Shown one piece after another: positions 28,573 to 43,616 of a DNA stretch of 64,000 bases. Below the pieces are notes generated by a model. The model made no database searches. It was not told the origin of the DNA and worked only from the letters and a program-made list of their open reading frames with translations. The position numbers and the translations under genes were made by a program. Origin of the DNA: Thiothrix lacustris DSM 21227 (GTDB lineage: Bacteria; Pseudomonadota; Gammaproteobacteria; Thiotrichales; Thiotrichaceae); NCBI RefSeq assembly GCF_000621325.1, contig NZ_JHYQ01000006.1, positions 112,270 through 176,269 on the forward strand, given 5' to 3'. How positions within the stretch are numbered: position 1 is the first letter of the stretch; each line of letters opens with the position of its first letter.

Positions 28573-29466
28573 ATGCCTTACCCCACTATCGAAGACTTTA
28601 TCGGCAAAACGCCGCTGGTGCGTTTGCAACGTTTGCCGGGTGATACGAGCAATACTATTTTGGTCAAACTGGAAGGCAATAATCCCGCCGGTTCAGTGAA
28701 AGACCGCCCGGCACTTTCCATGATCCAGCGAGCCGAAGCGCGTGGTGACATCAAGCCCGGCGACACCCTGATCGAAGCCACCAGCGGCAATACTGGCATT
28801 GCCTTGGCGATGGCTGCCGCGATCAAAGGCTACAAAATGGTGCTGATCATGCCGGAAACCATGAGCGCCGAACGTCGCGCTTCCATGAAAGCCTACGGTG
28901 CGGAACTGGTGCTGGTGAGCAAGGAGGCGAGCATGGAAGGGGCGCGTGACCTCGCCATGCAAATGGAACGCGAGGGCAAGGGCAAGCTGCTGAACCAGTT
29001 TGCTAACGAAGACAATCCGCTGGCGCATTTTCACTCCACTGGCCCGGAAATCTGGCGTGATACCCACGGTATGGTGACGCATTTCGTCAGCAGCATGGGT
29101 ACAACAGGGACGATCATGGGGACGGGGCGTTTCCTGAAATCGAAAAACCCGGATGTTCAGATTGTCGGAGTGCAGCCAGCCACGCAAGCCGACCAGATTC
29201 CCGGTATTCGCCGCTGGACACCGGAATACCTGCCGGAAATTTTCCACCGCAATGAAGTTGACCGCGAAATCGACATGAGTCAGCCGGAAGCGGAAGACAT
29301 CATGCGTCGCCTTGCGTCTGAGGAAGGCATTTTCTGCGGGGTATCCTCCGGCGGGGCGGTCGCGGCAGCGCTACGTCTGTCCAAAGAAGTTGAGAACGCG
29401 ACTATTGTTGCTATCATTTGTGACCGTGGCGACCGTTATATTTCCACCGGGATTTTTCCCGCTTAA
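28573..29466 (+). CDS. cysM: Cysteine synthase B
   Basis: A 297-residue PLP enzyme making cysteine from O-acetylserine and sulfide or thiosulfate. The PLP lysine is in NNPAGSVKDRPALSM, phosphate binding in ATSGNTGIAL, and FVSSMGTTGTIMG and GVSSGGAVAAA are further PLP contacts. RRWTPEYLPEIF is the CysM rather than CysK form. I prefer the ATG at 28573; a GTG 9 bases upstream is also possible. Confidence 0.95.
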   Translation: MPYPTIEDFIGKTPLVRLQRLPGDTSNTILVKLEGNNPAGSVKDRPALSMIQRAEARGDIKPGDTLIEATSGNTGIALAMAAAIKGYKMVLIMPETMSAERRASMKAYGAELVLVSKEASMEGARDLAMQMEREGKGKLLNQFANEDNPLAHFHSTGPEIWRDTHGMVTHFVSSMGTTGTIMGTGRFLKSKNPDVQIVGVQPATQADQIPGIRRWTPEYLPEIFHRNEVDREIDMSQPEAEDIMRRLASEEGIFCGVSSGGAVAAALRLSKEVENATIVAIICDRGDRYISTGIFPA

Positions 29467-29480
29467 CGTAAAGTATCTGT

Positions 29481-30256
29481 ATGAATACCTTAGTTTTCGA
29501 CATCGAAACCATCCCCGACATTGAAGGCGGGCGCAAACTCTATGACCTTGGCGATTTGGATGCTGACGGCATTGCTAAAGCCATGTACCACCTGCGTTTC
29601 CAAAAAAATGGCACGGAATTCCTTGCGCATCACCTGCACAAAATCGTGGCGATTTCCGTCACGTTTCGTGGCAAGGGCGATGACTTCAAGGTCTGGACGC
29701 TGGGCGACGAATCTGCCGATGAAAAAGAAATCCTGCAACGTTTCTTCGACGGCATCGACCGCTACACGCCTACTATCGTGTCGTGGAACGGCAGTGGTTT
29801 CGACCTGCCGGTGATCCATTACCGTGCCATGAAACACAAAATCTGCGCCCCGCGTTACTGGGACATGGGCGAAGACGACAGCAGCTTCAAGTGGAACAAT
29901 TACATCAGCCGCTACCATACGCGCCACACCGACCTGATGGATTTGCTGGCACTCTACAGCGGACGTGCCAACGCCCCACTGGATGAACTCGCGACCCTGT
30001 TTGGTTTCCCCGGCAAGATGGGTATGAGCGGCGCAAAAGTCTGGGATGCCTATCAGGAGGGCAAACTCGCCGACATCCGCAACTACTGCGAAACGGACGT
30101 GTTGAATACTTGGCTGGTGTACCTGCGCTTCCAACTGCTGCGCGGACACATCCTCATCGACAAATACAACAGCGAATGCGAACTGGTGCGCAAACACCTG
30201 CAAGCGTCTGGCAAGGAACATTTACAAGCGTTTGAAGCCGCATGGGAGGCGGGTGC

Positions 30257-30260
<4 letters not shown>
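29481..30260 (+). CDS. 3'-5' exonuclease, PolB-like DEDDy family
   Basis: A 259-residue stand-alone proofreading-type exonuclease. The DEDDy acidic residues are visible: FDIETIPD (exo I), SWNGSGFDLPVIHY (exo II) and NYCETDVLNTWLVYLRF (exo III, Tyr plus Asp). It contains no polymerase domain. The rlmD start overlaps its stop codon, so the two are probably translated together. The physiological substrate is unknown. Confidence 0.88.
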
Positions 30261-33626
<3,366 letters not shown>

Positions 33627-33656
33627 CATAGTGCTTAAAAAAAACCATTTCATTAG

Positions 33657-33685
33657 TTGACAGTACAGGCTGCACTATTTATTAT
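33657..33685 (+). promoter_or_regulatory. Strong promoter of the tRNA-Gly/Gly/Cys cluster
   Basis: TTGACA at 33657-33662, a 17-base spacer, and TATTAT at 33680-33685 predict a start near 33692, eight bases before tRNA-Gly. The discriminator region is GC-rich (CGCAGCC), as in stringently controlled stable-RNA promoters. A perfect 9-bp inverted repeat (ACAGGCTGC 33665-33673, GCAGCCTGT 33688-33696) brackets the -10. Confidence 0.75.
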
Positions 33686-33696
33686 TCGCAGCCTGT
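33665..33696. repeat. Perfect inverted repeat around the tRNA-Gly promoter -10
   Basis: ACAGGCTGC and GCAGCCTGT, arms of 9 bp separated by 14 bases. It lies between the ligA stop and the first tRNA-Gly. It might terminate ligA transcription, but no T run follows; an operator is the alternative. Confidence 0.6.
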
Positions 33697-33699
33697 TCA

Positions 33700-33774
33700 G
33701 CGGGAATAGCTCAGTGGTAGAGCACAACCTTGCCAAGGTTGGGGTCGCGAGTTCGAGCCTCGTTTCCCGCTCCA
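33700..33774 (+). tRNA. tRNA-Gly (GCC), copy 1
   Basis: 75 bases with encoded CCA. Acceptor GCGGGAA pairs with TTCCCGC, the anticodon stem CAACC/GGTTG encloses TTGCCAA, and the T arm is GCGAGTTCGAGCCTCGT. Confidence 0.96.
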
Positions 33775-33781
33775 AATTCAA

Positions 33782-33810
33782 AAAAAGTACGCATACCATT
33801 CGTACTTTTT
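33782..33810. terminator. Symmetric hairpin between the two tRNA-Gly genes
   Basis: AAAAAGTACG (33782-33791) and CGTACTTTTT (33801-33810) form a perfect 10-bp stem with a 9-base loop. With A and T tracts in the stem it resembles a bidirectional terminator, which would attenuate expression of the second tRNA-Gly and tRNA-Cys, or it marks a processing site. Confidence 0.55.
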
Positions 33811-33825
33811 GTAACAAGTCAATAT

Positions 33826-33900
33826 GCGGGAATAGCTCAGTGGTAGAGCACAACCTTGCCAAGGTTGGGGTCGCGAGTTCGAGCCTCGTTTCCCGCTCCA
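33826..33900 (+). tRNA. tRNA-Gly (GCC), copy 2
   Basis: Identical over all 75 bases to the copy at 33700-33774; flanking sequences differ, so the duplication is older than that of tRNA-Glu or is maintained by conversion. Confidence 0.96.
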
Positions 33901-33936
33901 ATTTTTCATCTGTACCGTGGTCTTACCCACAATAAA

Positions 33937-34010
33937 GGCCGAATAGCATAGTGGTAATGTACCGGATTGCAAATCCGAGTACCTCAGTTCGATTCTGAGT
34001 TCGGCCTCCA
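33937..34010 (+). tRNA. tRNA-Cys (GCA)
   Basis: 74 bases with encoded CCA. Acceptor GGCCGAA pairs with TTCGGCC; the anticodon stem CGGAT/ATCCG encloses TGCAA with anticodon GCA. The Gly-Cys order is common in gammaproteobacteria. Confidence 0.96.
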
Positions 34011-34198
34011 GTTCCTTATAAATCAATCACTTATTCTTGCATCGTAAAAATGGCTGCTTCCCTCGTTAAGGTGGTCATCGCCAGTTATCGCTAAAACTTG
34101 TACTCTTGTCGTAATCACTGCATTTAGTAGCTTATTCAATACTAGTCTTTCCGTAAAGTTAATAATCCTTTTCTGAAATCCGCTATTGAGTAACCGAT

Positions 34199-34495
34199 AT
34201 GACAACGACCATTCAACAACGCCCTATCTGCATTGAGACAAAAGACATCCAGCAATTGGCACAACAAGGTCGTACCCGCGCCCTGAGTGCCCGCCAAACC
34301 TGCGAAGCCAACAATCCAAAGCAAACCGGTAATATGGGCAGTATGCTGAACGATTGTTCCAGTGCAATCATCGCAGGCGGTAAAACTGCTACTCCGACCA
34401 AGCCGCCTGTCATTGCTGGTGGGAAGCCTGCGCAACCTCCTGTTATTGCGGGTGGTTTGCCTGTCCCAACCAAGCCGCCTGTTGCTACTTGCTGA
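34199..34495 (+). CDS. Short PPVIAGG-repeat peptide, unknown function
   Basis: A 98-residue protein I cannot assign. Residues 1-55 form a polar, Gln-rich N-terminal half (IETKDIQQLAQQGRTRALSA); residues 56-98 are a low-complexity tail with three IAGG units (58-61, 72-75, 83-86) spaced by Pro/Lys/Thr stretches (KPPVIAGG, QPPVIAGG, TKPPV). Four cysteines are present: 11, 35, 53 and the very last residue. The leader-plus-repeated-core layout and the adjacent cysteine-rich gene 5 bases downstream resemble a modified-peptide precursor with a partner, but no known modifying enzyme is nearby. There is no signal peptide. No strong ribosome site precedes the ATG. Confidence 0.6.
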   Translation: MTTTIQQRPICIETKDIQQLAQQGRTRALSARQTCEANNPKQTGNMGSMLNDCSSAIIAGGKTATPTKPPVIAGGKPAQPPVIAGGLPVPTKPPVATC

Positions 34496-34500
34496 GAATA

Positions 34501-34980
34501 ATGGTGATGCCCATGAATCTTGAGACACTTTGCCCCAGTGCCAACCATAAAGAGAAGGGCGCACAATTATTTGCAGTGGTCGGTGGTACAGCGGAAAAAC
34601 CGGCAACGGCCTATCTGGATCATGTCCAGCCCATTACCGATGAGGTGTTGCAGCTTGCTGGAGACCTCGACCCTACTGAAGTTTTCCGGTTTGCTGCACC
34701 CTGTGCGAAAACAGGCTGCCAGCATTTCGATGGGGAGCAATCTTCCTGCCAACTGGCAGCTAATGTGGTGAGTCTGGTTCCGGTTGTGGTACACAAGTTA
34801 GCACCGTGCCCTATCCGCAGTACGTGTCGGTGGTGGCAACAGGAAGGCATTGCAGGCTGCCAGCGTTGCCCGCAGGTGGTGACGTTGAATTATGCGCCCA
34901 GCGGTGCTATGCGCACAGCGGCTACTTCAACTGAAAAAGTGGCGGCCCCAATAGGAATCGAACCTATAGCTGCCCCTTAG
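34501..34980 (+). CDS. Eight-cysteine protein, unknown function
   Basis: A 159-residue soluble protein with eight cysteines (11, 68, 73, 83, 103, 109, 120, 123), spaced C-x4-C, C-x5-C and C-x2-C, which suggests a zinc or iron-sulfur site. Landmarks are DPTEVFRFAAPCAKTGCQHF and STCRWWQQEGIAGCQRCPQV; I have the impression of similar unannotated proteins in cyanobacteria, unverified. It begins 5 bases after the repeat-peptide stop. Start choices are ATG at 34501, 34507 or 34513. The last 13 residues and stop lie in the complement of the tRNA-Arg gene, so the C-terminus may be a late addition. Confidence 0.7.
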   Translation: MVMPMNLETLCPSANHKEKGAQLFAVVGGTAEKPATAYLDHVQPITDEVLQLAGDLDPTEVFRFAAPCAKTGCQHFDGEQSSCQLAANVVSLVPVVVHKLAPCPIRSTCRWWQQEGIAGCQRCPQVVTLNYAPSGAMRTAATSTEKVAAPIGIEPIAAP

Positions 34981-35014
34981 GAGGGGGCCGTTTTATCCAT
35001 TAAACTATGGAGCC
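34940..35014 (-). tRNA. tRNA-Arg (CCT)
   Basis: 75 bases with encoded CCA. Acceptor GGCTCCA pairs with TGGGGCC (one G-T pair), the anticodon stem GCCCC/GGGGC encloses CTCCTAA (anticodon CCT), and the T-loop is GGTTCGATTCC. Its 3' 41 bases overlap, on the other strand, the end of the eight-cysteine protein gene. A TAGAAT element lies about 15 bases upstream on its own strand, with no convincing -35. Confidence 0.95.
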
Positions 35015-35033
35015 ACTGAAAGGAGTCCGTATT

Positions 35034-37364
35034 CTAGCCTAAATCAGTGGATTTGGCAGGTACTTCTGAGTTTTTAACTAAATGCACGGTACGTTGTGGG
35101 AATGGTATATCGATTCCCTGTTGACGGAAGGCTTTGTCTATCGCCAGATTAAGGTCGCTGGTGACACCAAGTTTTGACTCTATATCACGGATAAAACAAC
35201 GTAACTCGAAATTCAGTGAATCAGCCCCAAATCCTCGGAAGAATACACTTATTTTCATGTCGGTTCGTTCTTTCAATACAGCGGGGTGTGCCGTAGCTGC
35301 TTCGCGTAAAATCATCATGACTTGTTCGGTGTCTGAGCCGTAAGCCACACCGATGGGGAGAATGAGCCTGCCGAAATTATCGTTCAGCATCATATTGGTC
35401 ACTTGCCCAGAAATGATTTCCGAGTTCGGCACAATAATGTCAGAACGGTCAAAGGTCTGGATGGTGGTGGAACGGATGCTGATCTCACGCACATAGCCTT
35501 CCGCAGTACCGACTTTGATCCAGTCACCTCGGCGGATAGGGCGCTCAAATAGCAGAATTAGCCCGGAAACAAAGTTATTGACGATATTTTGTAGACCAAA
35601 ACCGATACCGACGGACAATGCCCCCGCAATAATGGCAAGTTTTTCAAACTGTATGCCTGCTACGGATAAGCCGATCAAGATGGCCATCAATATGCCAATG
35701 TAACCACTAATGGTCGTACTGGCTTCCCGTGCGCCACGGCTGAGGCTGGTGCGACGCAACCAGCTTTCCGACACATGTTTTTTGAACACTTGTGTCACGC
35801 TGACCAACAAAGCTAAGACTAGAAGGCCGCCGATGATGCGTAAAGGCTCGAGCGTAAAGCCAGCAATGTCGATGCCGTTACGTAACTGATGGATCAGATT
35901 TGTCTGACTTTGTTCTGACATGCCCCACAAGCGTAGCAGTAGAATGATCAGTAGGCTGTTGATTACCATGGTATTGGTTAGGCGAAGCCAAATAAGCCCT
36001 GGAATAAACTGACCTGGTTTTAATCCCAACTGCTCACGTAAGCGCTGTTGCCATTCCACCCGCCCTTCATCCAGTCCGTCAAAAACTTCTGAAGGAATCT
36101 TAATCAGGAGTAGCGCGACTAGTAACAAAAATAATGTCCCGAATACACCTGTAAATAAGAAACTGGCAACATTCCGATACCCCAGCCAAAGGCTACCAAC
36201 CGCCAGCACGATGCAAAGGGTCGTGAGTAGGTGTAAACGGGTACGCTTGATAAACAAAAAATGTAACGACATCAACCATATTAGGCGAGTGAGCGCGATA
36301 CCGATGACAGTGCCACAAGTGATACGGATCAAGGCAACCAAATGGCTGGGTTCAGCGTTTTCAAGTGAGGTACTGTCAAACAGTTGTGAGTGGACGACTA
36401 CCCCGGTCATGGTGGAGAACAGTAATAAGCGTGCCCACGTATACAGTTTATTTCCCGCCTTTTTGTCTGCGGGTACGATGCCCTCCACTTGTGCTGTGGT
36501 GCGTAATAGGGAGTGAAGAATGCCATAACTTAGACTGAAGACCAGTAAGAGTTGCATGAATTGTGGAATAATCGGGGTTCCGGCCGGGTAAAAATATAAG
36601 GATAGTCCCGATAATCCAGCAAATAGCACATAGGGCATCACACGAAGCAAGCTGCGCCACACGGCTGCTAAGGTTGGGCTAGTCTCATGAATAGCAGGTG
36701 TTTGTTGACGGTATTGACGTCTTTTGTGGATGCTCCAAAGTAGCCCAACTAACAACCCCGCTATTCCATAACTAAGCGCTACGATTAGGTTGTGCCAGTT
36801 GATGAGGGGTTGAAGTAGTTTATTAACTAGCCCCGCCAGTTCCTGCTTCCAGATGCCAGGCTCCAGTAGCAGAGTATATAGGTGCGTGAACAATGACTGG
36901 GAGGGGGCAAATAATTGCTGTTTCAGCAAATTCTGCTGAGACTTAAGAGATGAATCCAGCAAGGTGGTGGCGCGTAAGTTGATGAGGCGACACTGGGCAA
37001 GGGTTTTGTCAACTTGTTGTTTCTTGGTTTCCAACTCAGTACGTTTCTGCTGGACATCCTTGTCGTCAGTGGTCGCAGATTCACCAAGGCTATCGGTTGC
37101 TTGTTGTATTTGTGTTTGTTCATGCTCGTACTGGGTAATGCAGGCTTGTGCTTTTTGCCCAAGTCCTGCTGCGGTAGCGTGCAGGCTGTTCAGTCGGGTG
37201 ATGTCGTTGCCGTATTGTTCGAAATCTTTTTCGGCAGTATCCAGTTGTTTGCTAAACGTATCCAGATCTTCCGTCGTGAAGGGAATATCCGCTGCGTATA
37301 TCGGTAGCGTAAGGCACATCATCATCAACAATGCGCACCATAAAGAGAGATTTTTGCCCTGCAT
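35034..37364 (-). CDS. MscS-family mechanosensitive channel (MscK/MscM-like)
   Basis: 776 residues. A signal peptide (cleavage after PIYA) leads to a periplasmic coiled-coil-rich domain (about 25-170), then about ten membrane helices and the MscS core: pore helix and beta domain in IIAGALSVGIGFGLQNIVNN, FERPIRRGDWIKVG and IRSTTIQTFDRSDIIVPNSE. It opens under membrane tension to release solutes. It is shorter than E. coli MscK or MscM (about 1100 residues). The ATG at 37364 has AGGA just upstream; a TTG 18 bases earlier is less likely. It follows the lyase-like gene by 21 bases. Confidence 0.92.
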   Translation of the reverse strand: MQGKNLSLWCALLMMMCLTLPIYAADIPFTTEDLDTFSKQLDTAEKDFEQYGNDITRLNSLHATAAGLGQKAQACITQYEHEQTQIQQATDSLGESATTDDKDVQQKRTELETKKQQVDKTLAQCRLINLRATTLLDSSLKSQQNLLKQQLFAPSQSLFTHLYTLLLEPGIWKQELAGLVNKLLQPLINWHNLIVALSYGIAGLLVGLLWSIHKRRQYRQQTPAIHETSPTLAAVWRSLLRVMPYVLFAGLSGLSLYFYPAGTPIIPQFMQLLLVFSLSYGILHSLLRTTAQVEGIVPADKKAGNKLYTWARLLLFSTMTGVVVHSQLFDSTSLENAEPSHLVALIRITCGTVIGIALTRLIWLMSLHFLFIKRTRLHLLTTLCIVLAVGSLWLGYRNVASFLFTGVFGTLFLLLVALLLIKIPSEVFDGLDEGRVEWQQRLREQLGLKPGQFIPGLIWLRLTNTMVINSLLIILLLRLWGMSEQSQTNLIHQLRNGIDIAGFTLEPLRIIGGLLVLALLVSVTQVFKKHVSESWLRRTSLSRGAREASTTISGYIGILMAILIGLSVAGIQFEKLAIIAGALSVGIGFGLQNIVNNFVSGLILLFERPIRRGDWIKVGTAEGYVREISIRSTTIQTFDRSDIIVPNSEIISGQVTNMMLNDNFGRLILPIGVAYGSDTEQVMMILREAATAHPAVLKERTDMKISVFFRGFGADSLNFELRCFIRDIESKLGVTSDLNLAIDKAFRQQGIDIPFPQRTVHLVKNSEVPAKSTDLG

Positions 37365-37385
37365 AGTATCCTGTGTTCTCAATTA

Positions 37386-38471
37386 TTACTGTGTTGAAAG
37401 TGTGAAATCATCCAGATACAAAACCGTATCCTGTTTAGGCGCCCATTGCGCACCTGTTCCGCCAAAAAATACGGCGAACAAAAAGCGTTCAATTTGGAGG
37501 TTATTGTTATTGCGGAAGCGTAGGTCATGCTTATCTAGGACTTGTTTGCCATTTAGCCATGTGGTGATGACCCCATCGCGCTGACCGGGTGTATTGAGAC
37601 GCACGAAGGTTTTGATTTGATACCACTTGCCTGTTTCTAACGGTGGAGCATCCCACGGGACGAAATCGCCAAAGTTTTTTGCTTGATCAGGATGGTAAAC
37701 GTATTGCCCCAGTTTGCCATCTTTTTCCCACATGGCACGTACACTCCAGCCATCGTTGCCGTTGGGTTTTACGCCACCGACGCGGGGTTCAAAGCTACCG
37801 ATGCCAGGAAGCTTACCGCCAAGCACAAAGTCGAAGTTTTCGGGAAATTTGACCCAGTATGAGTAATAAAGGCTATCAAGTTGTGCGCCAATGTGTGGTT
37901 TCCAGTTGGCGCAATCTTTGTCGTTGCTACAGCCAGAGGCGCCTTTGGGCAATTTGATGCTTAAGGCTTGTCCGTGATTATTGCGAGCCTCTTTGCCGCC
38001 GACAATGCTGACGTTGTTTAGCCCCATGCTCCAGCCAGGGCAATTCCAGTCACGAAAATAATCTTTTTCGGTGTAGTGGCCGAGGGTGTTCTGGTCGAAA
38101 TTGATGTGCAGCGGTTTGCCGAAAGTGAGTGGCGTGTTGCCATCGCAATAAGCATTGAGGTGGAAGGCTTTGTAGTAGAGATTTTCCCCTGGCTTGCTGG
38201 CTGCACGGCCGGGAGTTTGCATATCATCCAGATACGCCCAAACCGGGTGAGTGGCAGGTGGGCTTTGATTGCCGTTGTAAAGCACCAGTACTTTATCCCA
38301 CTGTTGGTCGTGGGGGTTCCATTGCAACTTGGCCGCCAGCTCGAAGGGTTGTGCAGCGTTGGTCATGGGAATGGTGCGCACGTTTGTATTGTCTGCCTGC
38401 GTGATACCCGGCAGTAGCAGGGTGGTGAGCAGGAGGGTGCTACAAAGAAGGGTAGGTTTTGCTCTATTCAT
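37386..38471 (-). CDS. Secreted polysaccharide-lyase-14-like protein
   Basis: 361 residues with a signal peptide (MNRAKPTLLCSTLLLTTLLL, cleavage after TQA). The C-terminal half (about 160-361) resembles the polysaccharide lyase 14 / alginate-lyase-like beta-jelly-roll fold: YSYWVKFPENFDFVLGGKLP, GNDGWSVRAMWEKDGKLGQY, TGKWYQIKTFVRLNTPG, VLYLDDFTL. The N-terminal part (about 30-150) is not recognised. It probably cleaves or binds a uronate polymer in the periplasm or outside the cell. It precedes the mechanosensitive channel gene in one operon. The substrate is not determinable from sequence, and catalytic residues were not confirmed. The ATG at 38471 is chosen over one at 38519 because it gives a proper signal peptide. 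Confidence 0.75.
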   Translation of the reverse strand: MNRAKPTLLCSTLLLTTLLLPGITQADNTNVRTIPMTNAAQPFELAAKLQWNPHDQQWDKVLVLYNGNQSPPATHPVWAYLDDMQTPGRAASKPGENLYYKAFHLNAYCDGNTPLTFGKPLHINFDQNTLGHYTEKDYFRDWNCPGWSMGLNNVSIVGGKEARNNHGQALSIKLPKGASGCSNDKDCANWKPHIGAQLDSLYYSYWVKFPENFDFVLGGKLPGIGSFEPRVGGVKPNGNDGWSVRAMWEKDGKLGQYVYHPDQAKNFGDFVPWDAPPLETGKWYQIKTFVRLNTPGQRDGVITTWLNGKQVLDKHDLRFRNNNNLQIERFLFAVFFGGTGAQWAPKQDTVLYLDDFTLSTQ

Positions 38472-38509
38472 GAGCGCATCATAAACCAATAGTGAATTTC
38501 TTGCCTTAG

Positions 38510-42363
<3,854 letters not shown>

Positions 42364-42390
42364 CCTTTCGGTTTAAATCTGCTATCCTCT

Positions 42391-42420
42391 TATGGCGGGC
42401 TTGTCCCGCCATATTTATTT
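42391..42420 (+). terminator. Rho-independent terminator after eno
   Basis: TATGGCGGG (42391-42399) and CCCGCCATA (42405-42413) form a perfect 9-bp stem with a 5-base loop, followed by TTTATTT. It lies 27 bases past the eno stop and 16 before ftsB, so ftsB may depend on read-through. Confidence 0.85.
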
Positions 42421-42435
42421 CTGAAAGACCACCAT

Positions 42436-42774
42436 ATGAACATGACACGCATCGTATCTATAGTGCTAGGAGTACTGGCTTTCGGACTGTTTATGCGCTT
42501 ATGGGTAGGCGCAGGCAGTTACCCTGATATGCGCAGTCTGGAGCAGAAAATTGATCAGCAAAATACCGCTAATGATGAACAGGCTGAAATAAAGCGCCGT
42601 TTGCAAATGGATGTGGCTGGTTTATCCAAAGATGACGAAGCCGTTGAAGAGCACGCTCGCAGTGAGCTTGGTATGGTGCGACAAGGAGAAACCTTCTATC
42701 AGGTGATTTTGCGTACTGATCAACAAGTAGCCGCTCCGGGTGCAGAAGTTAAGGCCAGTCCACATGTTGAATAA
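42436..42774 (+). CDS. ftsB: Cell division protein FtsB
   Basis: A 112-residue single-span divisome protein. A short cytoplasmic start, one membrane helix (about 5-24, IVSIVLGVLAFGLFMRLWVG), and a periplasmic coiled coil (MRSLEQKIDQQNTANDEQAE) ending in ARSELGMVRQGETFYQVI, the FtsB family motif. It acts with FtsL and FtsQ. It overlaps ispD by 11 bases; eno-ftsB-ispD is the usual order. Confidence 0.92.
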   Translation: MNMTRIVSIVLGVLAFGLFMRLWVGAGSYPDMRSLEQKIDQQNTANDEQAEIKRRLQMDVAGLSKDDEAVEEHARSELGMVRQGETFYQVILRTDQQVAAPGAEVKASPHVE

Positions 42775-43498
42775 GTGCTGGGTAGTGATACCGGCGGCTG
42801 GCGTAGGGGCACGGATGCAAGCTGACCGCCCCAAGCAATACCTGCCATTGGTCGGCAAAACAGTGATTGAACATACTCTCGCCTGTTTTCTGGAGCACCC
42901 GGCTGTGGTGGGTATTGTAGTCGCCATTAGTGAGGGTGACCCGTATTGGGCGGAACTCACTGCAACTACGCTCAGTGAGTGGGAGAATGTTTATACCGCT
43001 CCCGGTGGGCGTGAACGTGCCGATTCGGTGCTGAATGCGCTGGATTATTTAGCCAATACTTTGCAGGTGAATGCTGACACGAGCGTGCTGGTGCATGATG
43101 CTGCCCGTCCGTGCTTGAGCCGCCCGGATGTCGACAAACTGTTGGCAGAAGGTATGGAGGAAACAGCCGGTGCGATTCTGGCCGTGCCAGTACGTGATAC
43201 CATGAAACGCGCCCAGTTAGATACCCAGCGTATTGCCCACACCGAAGAGCGTAACGGCTTGTGGCACGCGCTCACCCCACAAATGGCAAGGCTTGGGGTA
43301 TTACAGGATGCTTTGACACATGCTTTGCAGATGGGTTTGTCCGTGACGGATGAGGCTTCTGCGTTGGAACAGTTTGGTCTGCACCCCATATTGGTCGAGG
43401 GTGATGCACGCAACATCAAAATTACCCGCCCGGCTGATTTAGCATTGGCAACTTTTTTCCTTATGGAAGCGGCTAACACAAGCCATTTTACGCAATAA
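42764..43498 (+). CDS. ispD: 2-C-methyl-D-erythritol 4-phosphate cytidylyltransferase
   Basis: A 244-residue enzyme of the non-mevalonate isoprenoid pathway. The CTP-binding motif is PAAGVGARMQADRPKQYLPL; VLVHDAARPCL and EGDARNIKITRPADLALA are further signatures. The ATG at 42764 gives the family N-terminus; an in-frame TTG 24 bases upstream is rejected. ispF, often next, is absent from this window. Confidence 0.96.
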   Translation: MLNKCWVVIPAAGVGARMQADRPKQYLPLVGKTVIEHTLACFLEHPAVVGIVVAISEGDPYWAELTATTLSEWENVYTAPGGRERADSVLNALDYLANTLQVNADTSVLVHDAARPCLSRPDVDKLLAEGMEETAGAILAVPVRDTMKRAQLDTQRIAHTEERNGLWHALTPQMARLGVLQDALTHALQMGLSVTDEASALEQFGLHPILVEGDARNIKITRPADLALATFFLMEAANTSHFTQ

Positions 43499-43499
43499 A

Positions 43500-43522
43500 A
43501 AGCCCCGCATTGCACGGGGCTT
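43500..43522. terminator. Bidirectional terminator between ispD and glcF
   Basis: AAGCCCCG (43500-43507) and CGGGGCTT (43515-43522) with a 7-base loop. T-rich sequence follows on both strands (CCCCTTT on plus, TTTATTG on minus), consistent with ending both convergent units. Confidence 0.75.
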
Positions 43523-43616
43523 CCCCTTTCCAGTGATGCTCGATTGCTGAACATCACCCTACCAACTCTCTGCGGTAACTACCTATCCGATGATTTTTGA
43601 GAGTATAGAATAGATT

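Noticed and set aside
29490..30221. 243-codon frame on the minus strand
   Set aside because: Antisense to the DEDDy exonuclease, whose motifs are complete on the plus strand.
33653..34026. Open frames across the tRNA-Gly/Cys cluster on both strands
   Set aside because: They translate the tRNA genes themselves, giving repeated peptides from the two identical tRNA copies.
34199..34495. Treating the PPVIAGG peptide gene as a shadow of its antisense frames
   Set aside because: The antisense frames in 34142-34606 are longer, but only the plus strand gives an organised repeat, a tight junction with the cysteine-rich gene and no signs of random composition.
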